From the NCBI GenBank assembly GCA_023433615.1, contig JAEZCJ010000103.1, positions 1 through 33,839 on the forward strand: a stretch of 33,839 nucleotides of DNA. Reading direction: 5' to 3'. Under the pieces are notes generated by a model, which ran no database searches, was not told the DNA's origin, and worked only from the letters and a program-made list of their open reading frames with translations. Origin of the DNA: Bacillota bacterium (GTDB taxonomy: Bacteria > Bacillota > Bacilli > Paenibacillales > Paenibacillaceae). Below are positions 6,699 to 15,023 of this stretch, piece after piece. The position numbers were made by a program, and so were the translations under genes. Position 1 is the stretch's first letter. Each line of letters starts with the position of its first letter.

Positions 6699-8198
6699 AT
6701 GGCCTACTACTATATGGAGCCGTCACGCACATTCAGCGAGTTCTTGCTGCTGCCTAATCTCACCACCAAGGAATGCCATCCCGGGAATGTCAGCCTAAGA
6801 ACGCCGGTAAGCAAGCATAAGCGGGGCGAGCAGCCGGCGGTATCGCTCAATATTCCGTTCGCATCCGCCGTCATGCAGTCCGTATCGGACCACAACATGG
6901 CTGTGGCGCTCGCGCGCAGCGGCGGAATCTCTTTTATCTTCGGCTCCCAGCCTGTTGAAGAACAAGCCGCCATGGTGCGCAAGGTCAAGGAATACAAGGC
7001 CGGGTTCGTGGTCAGCCGATCGAATCTGACGCCGGAACATACGCTCAAGGACGTGCTTGAGCTGAAGGAGCGGACAGGCCACTCCACGGTCGCGATCACC
7101 GACGACGGATCGCCGAAGGGAACGCTGCTGGGCATCGTTACGAGCCGAGACTATCGCATTAGTCGGGATCCGCTCACGAAGTCGATCCGCGACTTCATGA
7201 CGCCATTCGAATCGCTCATCTACGGCAAGTCGGGCATCGCGCTGTCGGAAGCCAACGACTTGATCTGGGAGCACAAGCTGAACTGCCTGCCGATCGTGAG
7301 CGAATTGAACAAGCTGGACTACCTCGTCTTCCGAAAAGACTATGACGCCCACAAGGAAAACCCGTACGCGCTCCTGGACGATAACAAGAGTTATATCGTC
7401 GGCGCGGGCATCAATTCCAAGGATTATAAGGTTCGCGTTCCGGCGCTGGTGGAGGCTGGAGCTGACGTGCTGGTCATCGATTCGTCGGATGGCTTCACGG
7501 AATGGCAGAAGGAGACGCTCGAGTTCGTGAAGGCGAACTACGACATTCCGATCGGCGCAGGCAACGTGGTGGATAAAGAAGGATTCCGCTATCTGGTCGA
7601 TGCCGGCGCGGACTTCATTAAGGTAGGCATCGGCGGCGGTTCGATCTGCATTACGCGCGAGCAAAAAGGGATCGGACGGGGCCAAGCGTCGGCGGTTATC
7701 GAGGTTGCCGAGGCGCGTGACCGGTATTACGAAGAGACGGGCATCTACGTGCCGATCTGCTCGGACGGCGGCATCGTGCATGACTACCATATGACGCTTG
7801 CCCTGGCGATGGGAGCGGACTTCATTATGATGGGCCGTTATTTTGCGCGGTTCGACGAGAGCCCGACCCGCAAGCTCAGAATCGGCAACAACTACGTGAA
7901 GGAGTTCTGGGGCGAGGGCTCGAACCGTGCCCGCAACTGGCAGCGTTACGATACGGGCGGCAAGGAAGGGCTCGTCTTCGAAGAAGGCGTCGATTCCTAC
8001 GTGCCGTACGCGGGGAGCCTGCAGGAGAATATGGACAAGACGATCGCCAAGATCAAGTCGACCATGTGCAACTGCGGTTCGCTCTCGATCGAGGAGCTGC
8101 AGCGGAATGCCCGCATCACGCTCGTATCGGCGACCAGCATCGTTGAGGGCGGCGCGCATGACGTCATCCTGAAGGAAAGCAGCCTATCGGCCGAATAA
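6699..8198 (+). CDS. guaB: IMP dehydrogenase, Tritrichomonas-type
   Basis: A 499-aa enzyme oxidising IMP to XMP with NAD+, the committed step to GMP. Residues 1-100 and 225-499 form the barrel, and two CBS domains lie between (about 100-220). The catalytic loop reads GGGSICITREQKGIGRG with Cys317; Asp261 binds substrate; the mobile flap has Arg416-Tyr417 in NWQRYD. The loop, the insertions and the end CNCGSLS...SIVEGGAHDV match, from memory, the protozoan Tritrichomonas foetus IMPDH much better than ordinary Bacillus GuaB. Residues Lys308, Arg380 and Glu429 correspond with an offset of two to those linked there to mycophenolic acid insensitivity. A ribosome site GGAGGG precedes the ATG. It may be a second IMPDH of the organism. 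Confidence 0.9.
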   Translation: MAYYYMEPSRTFSEFLLLPNLTTKECHPGNVSLRTPVSKHKRGEQPAVSLNIPFASAVMQSVSDHNMAVALARSGGISFIFGSQPVEEQAAMVRKVKEYKAGFVVSRSNLTPEHTLKDVLELKERTGHSTVAITDDGSPKGTLLGIVTSRDYRISRDPLTKSIRDFMTPFESLIYGKSGIALSEANDLIWEHKLNCLPIVSELNKLDYLVFRKDYDAHKENPYALLDDNKSYIVGAGINSKDYKVRVPALVEAGADVLVIDSSDGFTEWQKETLEFVKANYDIPIGAGNVVDKEGFRYLVDAGADFIKVGIGGGSICITREQKGIGRGQASAVIEVAEARDRYYEETGIYVPICSDGGIVHDYHMTLALAMGADFIMMGRYFARFDESPTRKLRIGNNYVKEFWGEGSNRARNWQRYDTGGKEGLVFEEGVDSYVPYAGSLQENMDKTIAKIKSTMCNCGSLSIEELQRNARITLVSATSIVEGGAHDVILKESSLSAE

Positions 8199-8250
8199 CG
8201 ATCGGCAGGCGAATAGATCGGCATGAGATACTCGGCATGAGGGGATGGCT

Positions 8251-8808
8251 ATGGAAGCAAGATTCTGCATGAGCTGCGGACATGCACTGGAGCATCGCGA
8301 TTTCGACGGGACGACTCGTCCGGCCTGCACGAGCTGCAGCTTCGTGCATTGGGGGAACTACAGCATCGGCGTGGGCGCGCTCGTCATCAAGGACGGCCGG
8401 ATTCTGCTCGTTCGGCGAGCGCAGAATCCTGGGAAGGGCTATTGGACGAATCCCGGCGGCTATATCGAACAGCTGGAGCCGATCGAAGCAACGATCGTGC
8501 GCGAGGTCGAGGAAGAGGCCGGCATTCGGGCGGCCGTGAAGAGCGTCGTCGCGCTGCGCGATCAGCCGAGGGCAATCCACAACGTGTACATCGCGTTCGC
8601 GATGGAGTACGTGGAAGGCGAGCCGGTGCCGGACGGCGTGGAGGTGGATGCGGCAGGATTCTTCAGCCTGGAAGAGATGGCGGAGATGAATGTGGCGGGC
8701 TTCACGCGATGGCTCGTCGACGTCGCGTTCCGAGGCAGGGCGGAGGGACTGCTGCTCGATCGAGAGCCGGTCGTCGCACTGGACGGATACGGACTCTTCC
8801 GCGTCTGA
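8251..8808 (+). CDS. Nudix hydrolase with N-terminal zinc ribbon
   Basis: A 185-aa protein. Two CxxC pairs (Cys6/Cys9 and Cys26/Cys29) form an N-terminal zinc ribbon like that of NudC-type and related hydrolases. The Nudix box follows at residues 70-92 (G-x5-E-x7-R-E-V-x-E-E-x-G-I), with GGYIEQLEP and REVEEEAGI complete, so metal-dependent hydrolysis of a nucleoside diphosphate derivative is expected. The exact substrate is not evident. GAGGGG at 8239-8244 is 6 nt from ATG 8251, whereas ATG 8245 directly abuts it, so 8251 is preferred. It is 52 bp downstream of the IMPDH gene on the same strand and may be co-transcribed, a plausible nucleotide-metabolism pair. Confidence 0.88.
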   Translation: MEARFCMSCGHALEHRDFDGTTRPACTSCSFVHWGNYSIGVGALVIKDGRILLVRRAQNPGKGYWTNPGGYIEQLEPIEATIVREVEEEAGIRAAVKSVVALRDQPRAIHNVYIAFAMEYVEGEPVPDGVEVDAAGFFSLEEMAEMNVAGFTRWLVDVAFRGRAEGLLLDREPVVALDGYGLFRV

Positions 8809-8968
8809 TCGATTGTGATCACGCAGTCCATCGAGATGTATAGCGGCAATCGATAACAAAATCGTGTGCATATAGAGCAAGATCGCGAATGGTCAGAACG
8901 AAACGTAGCATATTATGATGAAGATTGACTTATCCTGCTAATCCCACTGCGAAGGAGAATAGAAACGA

Positions 8969-9988
8969 ATGTCTAAAATTAGAGTAGCCGTTATCGGATG
9001 CGGATCGATCTCCAAGCACCGCCACATTCCCGAATATGCAGCGAACGAGAACGTCGAATTGGTAGCCTTCTGCGATCTTGTGGAGGCCCGCGCAGTCGAA
9101 TACGCGGAGAAGCATGGCGGCAAGGCGTACACGAGCTATCAAGAGCTTCTCGAGAAAGAGAAGCCGGACGCGGTCAGCGTGAACCTGCCGAACGCGCTTC
9201 ACGCGGAAGTATCGATCGCTGCGGCGAACGCAGGCGCGCATGTCCTGGTCGAGAAGCCGATGGCGACGACCGTGGCTGAGGGCGAAGCGATGATCGAGGC
9301 CGCTGAGCGCAACAAGGTATTCCTCATGGTCGGCCACAATCAGCGTCTGATGCCGCCGCATATCAAGGCAAAGGAAATTCTCGATTCCGGCGTGCTCGGC
9401 AAGGTCATCTCGTTCCGGACATCGTTCGGCCACCCTGGTCCTGAGGCATGGAGCATCGACGGCCGCGAGAGCTGGTTCTTCGATAAGCCGCGTGCGATCA
9501 TGGGCGCAATGGGCGACCTCGGCGTCCATAAGTCCGACCTGATCCGTCACCTGTTGAACGATGAGGTTGCCGAGGTAGCGGCATTCATCGGCACGATCCA
9601 TAAGGAAGATACGGAAGTTGACGATAACGCGACTTGCCTGCTGCGCATGAAGAGCGGCGCGATCGGAACGCTCGTAGCGAGCTGGACTTACTACAAGGGC
9701 GAGGACAACAGCACCGTATTCTGGTGCGAGAACGGCGTGCTCAAGATCGGCACGGATCCGGACGACCAAGTGATCATGGAGCTGCGCGACGGCACGGTTG
9801 AGCGTCACAAGGCCGGCGAGATCGCGACGAACGAGAAGCAGACGACGAGCGGCATCATCGACGCATTCGTGGATGCCATCGTCACGGGCACGCGCCCTAG
9901 CATCTCCGGCGAAGAGGGCTTGAAGTCGCTGCAGGTCATTCTGGCAGCATTCGAGTCGCAGGCAAGCGGTCAGATCGTGAAGCTATAG
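8969..9988 (+). CDS. Gfo/Idh/MocA family NAD(P)-dependent oxidoreductase
   Basis: A 339-aa protein. The Rossmann start VAVIGCGSISKHRHIPEY binds the cofactor, EKP at 95-97 carries the conserved lysine, and MGDLGVHKSDL (about 177-187) supplies the Asp/His pair used in the active site of inositol and sugar dehydrogenases of this family. The C-terminal half forms the alpha/beta substrate domain. The substrate, probably a polyol or sugar derivative, cannot be told. The start is secured by GAAGGAG at 8951-8957. The gene has its own terminator. Confidence 0.9.
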   Translation: MSKIRVAVIGCGSISKHRHIPEYAANENVELVAFCDLVEARAVEYAEKHGGKAYTSYQELLEKEKPDAVSVNLPNALHAEVSIAAANAGAHVLVEKPMATTVAEGEAMIEAAERNKVFLMVGHNQRLMPPHIKAKEILDSGVLGKVISFRTSFGHPGPEAWSIDGRESWFFDKPRAIMGAMGDLGVHKSDLIRHLLNDEVAEVAAFIGTIHKEDTEVDDNATCLLRMKSGAIGTLVASWTYYKGEDNSTVFWCENGVLKIGTDPDDQVIMELRDGTVERHKAGEIATNEKQTTSGIIDAFVDAIVTGTRPSISGEEGLKSLQVILAAFESQASGQIVKL

Positions 9989-10002
9989 TCCGCCTATAAC
10001 GA

Positions 10003-10040
10003 CCAAGGCAGCCGCTAACCGCGGCTGCCTTGGTTTATTT
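10003..10040 (+). terminator. Intrinsic terminator after the Gfo/Idh gene
   Basis: A perfect 13-bp stem CCAAGGCAGCCGC (10003-10015) with GCGGCTGCCTTGG (10021-10033) has a 5-nt loop and then TTTATTTG. It lies between convergent genes and touches the end of the lipid kinase gene. Confidence 0.85.
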
Positions 10041-10991
10041 GCGCTTCAGGATGCGCACGGCTTGCGGCAGGATGCGCATCGCCGCGGGAGCCAGTCCGGC
10101 ATCCTCGCCGTCGGCGTGCACGCGCAGACGCGCTCCTGCAGCGGGCAAGATGCGAATATCGCGGCCGCGGAAGAAGTTTACAGCCGGATGCAAAATGTGC
10201 TTGCCGGCGTATACGCGCGGGAACGCCATGAGCAGCCCGAGGCGGGACACGCCGCCGACGATGCAGATCTCCGCGATGCCGTCGTCGGCTATCGCTGCTG
10301 GATTAATTCGCATTCCTCCGCCATAATAAGGGATATTGGAAATTGCAGCCAGCCAGACGCGTGCATGTTCCGTGCGAATGCCGTCGATCTCAAGCGTCAC
10401 ATCGACCGGTCGATAGGTGAGCAGCACGCGCAGCAGCGAAACGATATAGGCGGCATACCCGAGGCCGAGCTTGTTGAACCAAGATTTGTACGGGGCATGA
10501 TTAGCCGTATAAGCGACTTCGCCGTCCAGCCCGGCGCCAGCCGAAGAGATCGCGTAGCGCTCGTTCGCCGCGATCGCATCCACGACGGTCGACTGTTCTT
10601 GGTCGACGAGCGATAGCAGCTCTTCCAGTGCGGCAAGCGGAAGCAGCGGCAGGCCGTGGCCGCGGGCATAGTCATTGCCGGAGCCGGCAGCGATGAAGCC
10701 TAGTTGGATCCGGTCAGGCAGCGGCGAACCTCCGGTAGCCGAGAGGAGGCCGTTAACGGCCTCATTCAGCGTGCCGTCTCCGCCTACGATCATGATCGTA
10801 TGGCGCACGGCAGGCTGAGCGTCCGATAGGGAACCGATGAATCGGCGGCACCATGCTTCTGCATCGCCTGGCGCATCCGTCACGATCATACGGAAGGATC
10901 GACCGCTCGCATGCAGGGCGTTCTCGATCTGCCGCCGCGCGGAATCGCCTTTTCCGTTCCCGGACTGCGGGTTGACAAGGATATGCAGCAT
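10035..10991 (-). CDS. Diacylglycerol kinase family lipid kinase
   Basis: A 318-aa protein of the DagK/YegS/sphingosine kinase family. The nucleotide-binding motif GGDGT is at residues 70-74 within IVGGDGTLNEAVNGL. NPQSGNGKG (7-15) and AAGSGNDYARG (about 101-111) are the other family signatures. It should phosphorylate diacylglycerol or a related lipid at the inner membrane face. It has no membrane segment of its own, as expected. GGTGG lies 6 nt before the ATG. It stands alone between convergent and divergent neighbours. Confidence 0.9.
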   Translation of the reverse strand: MLHILVNPQSGNGKGDSARRQIENALHASGRSFRMIVTDAPGDAEAWCRRFIGSLSDAQPAVRHTIMIVGGDGTLNEAVNGLLSATGGSPLPDRIQLGFIAAGSGNDYARGHGLPLLPLAALEELLSLVDQEQSTVVDAIAANERYAISSAGAGLDGEVAYTANHAPYKSWFNKLGLGYAAYIVSLLRVLLTYRPVDVTLEIDGIRTEHARVWLAAISNIPYYGGGMRINPAAIADDGIAEICIVGGVSRLGLLMAFPRVYAGKHILHPAVNFFRGRDIRILPAAGARLRVHADGEDAGLAPAAMRILPQAVRILKRK

Positions 10992-11092
10992 GACGTACCA
11001 CCGCCTAATCTTTTAATACCAACAATATTCAATGCCATTAATGAAATTCCTGCTTGCAAGCGGCCGAAATCTTGAAGATGCGAGGGATTGGA

Positions 11093-11950
11093 ATGAATAA
11101 AAGAATAATCGCGCTAACGGCTTGGATGTTCGGCCTTGCAGCCAGCACCGCGGCTTGCGGCGCAGCGCAGCATCCCTACGACCTGACGATGCCCAACCGC
11201 GCAGGTGAGGGAAGTCCAAGCGGCCAGCATCAGCATGCCTCGCCCGAGGAGTCGTCCAAATGGAAAGGCGTATTCGAGTTCGCTTCCGAGCCTGTGCCGA
11301 ACATGCCGTCCGATCTCCGAATCCGCATCAAGGATCAAGATCGGGTGACGCTTAAGGCGTATGAGCGGAATCATGAGAAGCTGATGCATCTGATCGTCGT
11401 CGACCGACAACTGACGCACTTCGACCACCTGCATCCTGAGCCGCAGGAACAAGGCAGCTTCACGACATCGGTTACGTTTCCCGCAGTAGGGGCCTATAAG
11501 CTGTTCGCGGATTTCGTACCGAAGGGCCGTTTGAATGCGACCGTCAGCGACTGGATTACGGTCGGCGAGAATGCGGAGGACGAGGAACCCGTTATGCTGG
11601 TACCCGATGATCGGGAAGTCAAGACAGCCGGCAGCCTGGCGGTCAGCCTTGCGCTTAGCTCGCATCGGGCCGGCGAGGACGCGCAATTGACGTTCACGAT
11701 CCAAGACGCGGACACGAGGAAGGGCATCACGGATCTTGAGCCGTACTTGGGCGCGATCGGGCATGTCGTGATTCTGTCGAGCGACGCGGAGCAGTATCTG
11801 CACGTGCACCCGGCAGAGAACGCGGGTACCGGTCCGGCAGCGGTGTTCTGGGGGAACTTCCCGCAAGCGGGCAGCTACAAGCTGTGGGGACAGTTCAAGC
11901 ATCGGGGAGAGCTGTACACGATCCCCTACGTCGTGGAGATTACGGAGTAG
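11093..11950 (+). CDS. Secreted His-rich lipoprotein with duplicated domain
   Basis: A 285-aa protein. MNKRIIALTAWMFGLAAS followed by TAAC is a lipoprotein-type signal peptide with a less usual Thr at -3. The mature protein begins with a His/Ser/Pro-rich linker (GQHQHASPEE). It then has two similar beta domains: about 45-150 with MHLIVVDRQ, FDHLHPE and FPAVGAYKLFADF, and about 165-285 with GHVVILSSD, YLHVHPA and FPQAGSYKLWGQF. The repeated His-x-His-Pro blocks suggest metal binding, possibly copper, in a YtkA/FixH-like fold; this is inference. ATG 11093 follows GAGGGA, and the upstream in-frame ATG has no such site. Confidence 0.8.
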   Translation: MNKRIIALTAWMFGLAASTAACGAAQHPYDLTMPNRAGEGSPSGQHQHASPEESSKWKGVFEFASEPVPNMPSDLRIRIKDQDRVTLKAYERNHEKLMHLIVVDRQLTHFDHLHPEPQEQGSFTTSVTFPAVGAYKLFADFVPKGRLNATVSDWITVGENAEDEEPVMLVPDDREVKTAGSLAVSLALSSHRAGEDAQLTFTIQDADTRKGITDLEPYLGAIGHVVILSSDAEQYLHVHPAENAGTGPAAVFWGNFPQAGSYKLWGQFKHRGELYTIPYVVEITE

Positions 11951-11954
11951 TAGA

Positions 11955-12009
11955 GCGAATAAGGGCACGGCAGCATCTGCATGGAGCAGGCAGCCGTACC
12001 CTTATTCGC
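11955..12009. terminator. Bidirectional hairpin between convergent genes
   Basis: GCGAATAAGGG (11955-11965) pairs with CCCTTATTCGC (11999-12009). After one mismatch ACGGC pairs with GCCGT, with a small CTGC/GCAG stem inside. No clear T-run follows on either strand, so termination strength is uncertain. Confidence 0.6.
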
Positions 12010-12010
12010 A

Positions 12011-13021
12011 TCAGGCCAAACCGCAGGCTTCCGCGATTAGCGCGTAGGAGCGGTGACGTGCCTCGGGATCATGGATCGGGCTTACGATCAACAGCTCATC
12101 GGCGGCATATCGTTCGGCATTCTCGCGGAGCGCGTCTGCGACTTGCTTAGGCGTTCCTACGATCCGGCGCTGCCGTGCCAGCTTGATACGCTCCAAGTCG
12201 TACTCCGTGTAAGGATAATCGAGCGCAGTACGGACGGACGGGAGGTTGTTCAGTTCGAGTCCTCGTTCCAGCCGGAGGAAGAAGAGATCGGTGCTGGTCG
12301 CGAGTTCATTCGCTTCCGCCTCGGTTTCGGCACAGATCGCAAGCACGGCAATTAACGCATGCGGCGCATCGAGGATCCGCGAGGGTTGGAAATGCGCCTT
12401 GTAATGCCGGACGGCTTCTTCGCCGCCCGGTGCGCCGAAAAATTGCGCGAACCCGTACTTGGTGCCGAGCCGCGCTGCGAACTTGGCGCTCTCGCCGCTC
12501 GAGCCGAGCAGCCACATCTCGGGCATGGTCTCGACAGGCGGGGAGGCTTGCAGCCCTGCGAACCGATGATCGCCGTCCAGCGGACCGTGGAAATAATCGA
12601 TCAGATCGGAGACTTGCTCGGGATAGTGGTCATAGTGATACGTCTTCCCCTCATTCAGCGCCCTTGTCGCCAGCGGCATGCCGCCGGGTGCCCGACCTAG
12701 TCCGAGATCGATGCGGCCGGGATGCAGCGCCTCCAGGAGCCGAAAATTCTCGGCTACCTTATAGGCGCTGTAGTGAGGCAGCATGACGCCGCCTGAGCCT
12801 ACTTTTATCGATGCAGTGGCTGCCGCCACGTGGGCAATCATGATCTCGGGACTCGAGTGGGCGAGCGCGAGGGAGGCATGGTGCTCGGACATCCAGAACC
12901 GACTATAGCCGAGCTTCTCGGCTGTCTGAGCCAGCTTCGTCGTCTCGTGAAGCGCATCATGGGCGGTGCGTCCTTCCCCAATCTGCGATTGATCCAGAAT
13001 GCCCAGGTGAAGCTTCTTCAT
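12011..13021 (-). CDS. LLM class flavin-dependent oxidoreductase
   Basis: A 336-aa luciferase-like monooxygenase of the group often labelled luciferase family group 1. Signatures are LHLGILDQSQIGEG at the start, FWMSEHHAS (about 40-48), GSGGVMLPHYSAYKVAENFR, and LHPGRIDLGLGRAPGG (about 95-115). It uses reduced flavin and oxygen on an unknown substrate. AGGAGATGAC lies upstream of ATG 13021; the frame is open further upstream only as the antisense of the neighbouring gene. It lies 7 bp behind the Cys-cluster gene, so they form an operon. Confidence 0.9.
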   Translation of the reverse strand: MKKLHLGILDQSQIGEGRTAHDALHETTKLAQTAEKLGYSRFWMSEHHASLALAHSSPEIMIAHVAAATASIKVGSGGVMLPHYSAYKVAENFRLLEALHPGRIDLGLGRAPGGMPLATRALNEGKTYHYDHYPEQVSDLIDYFHGPLDGDHRFAGLQASPPVETMPEMWLLGSSGESAKFAARLGTKYGFAQFFGAPGGEEAVRHYKAHFQPSRILDAPHALIAVLAICAETEAEANELATSTDLFFLRLERGLELNNLPSVRTALDYPYTEYDLERIKLARQRRIVGTPKQVADALRENAERYAADELLIVSPIHDPEARHRSYALIAEACGLA

Positions 13022-13028
13022 TGTGCAG

Positions 13029-13316
13029 TCATCTCCTATCGGCTGGAAGTGTGGCAGGTGGCGCAGGGCGCGTCGCATGTTCGAGTTCCGCCAAGATTCG
13101 CCGTGCCTCTTCATTCGTCTCCCCGCACATCCCTGGATCGGGCTGCAGGCTGCTGCAGACTTGCGGCCGATCGGGTTGTCCGAATATGCGGCAGCGGCCC
13201 TCCGGCGACAATTGGATGCAGGGCACGCCTGCGGGCTTGCCGTTCGGCATCCCCGGAATGGGAGAAGAGATGGATATGACGGTACAGCATGCGGCGCAGC
13301 CAATTCGGCAATCCAT
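13029..13316 (-). CDS. YkgJ-type cysteine cluster protein
   Basis: A 95-aa protein. MDCRIGCAACC provides the CxxxCxxCC cluster of the YkgJ/UPF0153 family, and PCIQL, GRCRIFGQPDRPQVC and GMC supply further cysteines, a putative Zn/Fe-S site. The C-terminal tail is Pro/Ala-rich. The start at 13316 follows AAGGGGA; a longer frame upstream runs into the promoter region. It is first in a two-gene operon with the LLM oxidoreductase; whether it delivers metal to that enzyme is unknown. A -10 TATAAT on the minus strand lies at plus 13372-13377. Confidence 0.85.
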   Translation of the reverse strand: MDCRIGCAACCTVISISSPIPGMPNGKPAGVPCIQLSPEGRCRIFGQPDRPQVCSSLQPDPGMCGETNEEARRILAELEHATRPAPPATLPADRR

Positions 13317-13397
13317 GTTACGTCCCCTTATCGTGGTGCTATTCGACCACTCCCAATATGTATCGACTCCCATTATACATCATTCGGCTGCGAGAAC

Positions 13398-13427
13398 TTG
13401 ATTGTCATGCGGCATGTGGGTTATAAT
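13398..13427 (+). promoter_or_regulatory. Promoter of ppaC
   Basis: TTGATT (13398-13403) and TATAAT (13422-13427) are 18 bp apart, 36 bp before the start codon. Confidence 0.65.
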
Positions 13428-13462
13428 TTTGTCGCCAATATCACCCAATAAGGAGCTTGAAC

Positions 13463-14392
13463 ATGGACAAAGTACTTATTTTCGGACATAAGAATCCGGA
13501 CACCGACACGATCTGCTCGGCGATCGCATACGCAGACTTGAAGACGAAGCTTGGCCAGAACGTCGAAGCTGTCCGCTTGGGCAGCGTGAACGGAGAAACG
13601 CAATACGCGCTGGACCAATTCCGGGTCGCCGCTCCCCGCCAAGTGGATACGGTCGCGAACGAAGTGAAGACGGTTATCCTGGTCGACCATAACGAGCGTC
13701 AGCAGAGCGCAAGCGACATCGATCAAGTCCGCGTGGCTGAGGTTATCGACCACCACCGCATCGCGAACTTCGAGACGAGCGGCCCGCTCTATTACCGTGC
13801 TGAGCCTGTCGGTTGCACCGCCACGATCCTGAAGAAGATGTACAAGGAGAACGGCATCGCGATCGAGCCGCCTATCGCGGGTCTCATGCTGTCGGCCATC
13901 ATCTCCGATTCGCTGCTCTTCAAGTCGCCGACCTGCACGCAGGAAGACGTTGAAGCAGCGCAAGAACTGGCGACGATCGCGGGCGTGGATGCGAACAGCT
14001 ACGGCCTCAATATGCTGAAGGCCGGCGCCGACCTGAGCGACAAGTCGATCGCGCAGCTGATCTCCCTCGACGCGAAGGAATTCTCGATGGGCAGCTCCAA
14101 GGTCGAGATCGCGCAAGTGAACGCCGTGGACGTGAACGACGTGCTGTCCCGCCAATCCGAATTGGAGGACTCGCTGTCGAACATCATTGCGGAGAAGGGA
14201 CTTGACCTGTTCCTGTTCGTCGTGACGGATATTCTAAACAACGATTCGGTGGGCATCGCCCTCGGCAGCAAGGCAAGCAAAGTTGAGCAAGCCTACAACG
14301 TCAAGCTGGAGAACAACCGCGCGGTTCTGAAAGGCGTCGTATCCCGTAAGTCGCAGATCGTTCCCGTACTGACGGAGACGTTCAACCAATAG
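13463..14392 (+). CDS. ppaC: Manganese-dependent inorganic pyrophosphatase (family II)
   Basis: A 309-aa protein, the length of Bacillus PpaC. It hydrolyses pyrophosphate in the cytoplasm and pulls biosynthetic reactions forward. All metal ligands are present at the canonical numbers: His9, Asp13, Asp15 (GHKNPDTD), Asp75 (VDHN), His97 and His98 in the DHH motif, and Asp149 (SDS). The C-terminal substrate-binding part contains the expected SRKSQ signature near the end. The exact match of numbering supports ATG 13463 rather than the in-frame TTG 6 bp upstream; AAGGAG is 7 nt before this ATG. It is monocistronic with its own promoter and terminator. Confidence 0.97.
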   Translation: MDKVLIFGHKNPDTDTICSAIAYADLKTKLGQNVEAVRLGSVNGETQYALDQFRVAAPRQVDTVANEVKTVILVDHNERQQSASDIDQVRVAEVIDHHRIANFETSGPLYYRAEPVGCTATILKKMYKENGIAIEPPIAGLMLSAIISDSLLFKSPTCTQEDVEAAQELATIAGVDANSYGLNMLKAGADLSDKSIAQLISLDAKEFSMGSSKVEIAQVNAVDVNDVLSRQSELEDSLSNIIAEKGLDLFLFVVTDILNNDSVGIALGSKASKVEQAYNVKLENNRAVLKGVVSRKSQIVPVLTETFNQ

Positions 14393-14409
14393 GAATAGCA
14401 CGCATCGTA

Positions 14410-14446
14410 GAAGCCCGCGACCGTTCGCGGGCTTCTCTTGACTCTT
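14410..14446 (+). terminator. Terminator of ppaC
   Basis: GAAGCCCGCGA (14410-14420) and TCGCGGGCTTC (14425-14435) form a perfect 11-bp stem with a CCGT loop, then TCTTGACTCTT, a broken T-tract. Confidence 0.75.
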
Positions 14447-14466
14447 GGGACGATAGGGGGGCTGGC

Positions 14467-14745
14467 TTGCGCATGCGCGTACATGCGTTCATCATTCATG
14501 CCGATGTGGAGCGGCAGGACCTGATTGCCATCTCGGCGATGTCCAGCCGCTTCGTCTCGGATATTCGATTAGAATATGCGATCGGGGACGATTGCTACCA
14601 TGTCGATGTGAAAAGCTTGCTCGGCATGCTGTCGCTGCCGATCAAGTCCGGGACCGAGCTGCGGCTCGTCGTGAAGGGGAAGGACGACGAGGATGCGCTG
14701 GAAGAGGTATTCGCCCGATTCCAGGCGCTCGAGAAGCATCCTTAA
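14467..14745 (+). CDS. HPr/Crh-like protein lacking the active-site histidine
   Basis: A 92-aa protein. The C-terminal two thirds match HPr and Crh: VDVKSLLGMLSLPIKSGTEL contains the regulatory serine region (Ser46 equivalent in M-L-S-L), and GKDDEDALEEVFARF is the last helix. At the HPr His15 position, normally HARP, the sequence reads V-E-R-Q, so PTS phosphotransfer is impossible. Crh also lacks His15 (it has Gln), but the N-terminal part here is more divergent. It could be a regulatory HPr paralogue acting through the serine; that is inference. The start is uncertain: TTG 14467 is 5 nt after GGGGGG, ATG 14473 is 11 nt after. Confidence 0.75.
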   Translation: MRMRVHAFIIHADVERQDLIAISAMSSRFVSDIRLEYAIGDDCYHVDVKSLLGMLSLPIKSGTELRLVVKGKDDEDALEEVFARFQALEKHP

Positions 14746-14815
14746 CAAGTATGCGGGTGCCGTTCGCAGGGAATAATGGGTAGCATACCAATCCCATGCG
14801 AAGGGGAAATGCCGC

Positions 14816-15001
14816 TTGTTGAACTGGCTTACGCGGATTAACTTACTCGTTGCTTTCGTCGTGCTGATGGTATTCCATGCCTTGCTGTACTATTATCAAG
14901 GCACGAACAATTGGTTCATGGTTGCGATGCTGGCTTCCCTCGTGGACACCGGCGTGCTAGCCGCGCTGCAGTTCGTCATCGGCACGCGGCGAGCGCGATA
15001 G
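14816..15001 (+). CDS. Small membrane protein, two helices, unknown
   Basis: A 61-aa protein with two hydrophobic stretches: about 7-27 (INLLVAFVVLMVFHALLYYY) and 34-54 (FMVAMLASLVDTGVLAALQF). A short Asn-rich turn separates them, and a basic tail ends in TRRAR. The start TTG 14816 (or the next TTG) follows AAGGGG at 14801-14806; no usable ATG exists in frame. I do not recognise a family. It follows the HPr-like gene on the same strand and may share its transcript. Confidence 0.65.
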   Translation: MLNWLTRINLLVAFVVLMVFHALLYYYQGTNNWFMVAMLASLVDTGVLAALQFVIGTRRAR

Positions 15002-15023
15002 TCGAGACATTGGCGATACACAC

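Noticed and set aside
6466..6732. Minus-strand 88-codon frame in the SDR/IMPDH intergenic region
   Set aside because: It spans both promoters and the inverted repeat, and has no ribosome site.
8810..8830. Shared 13-mer with 21910-21930 (around TGTGATCA)
   Set aside because: A 13-base match is expected by chance several times in a window of this size, and the contexts differ.
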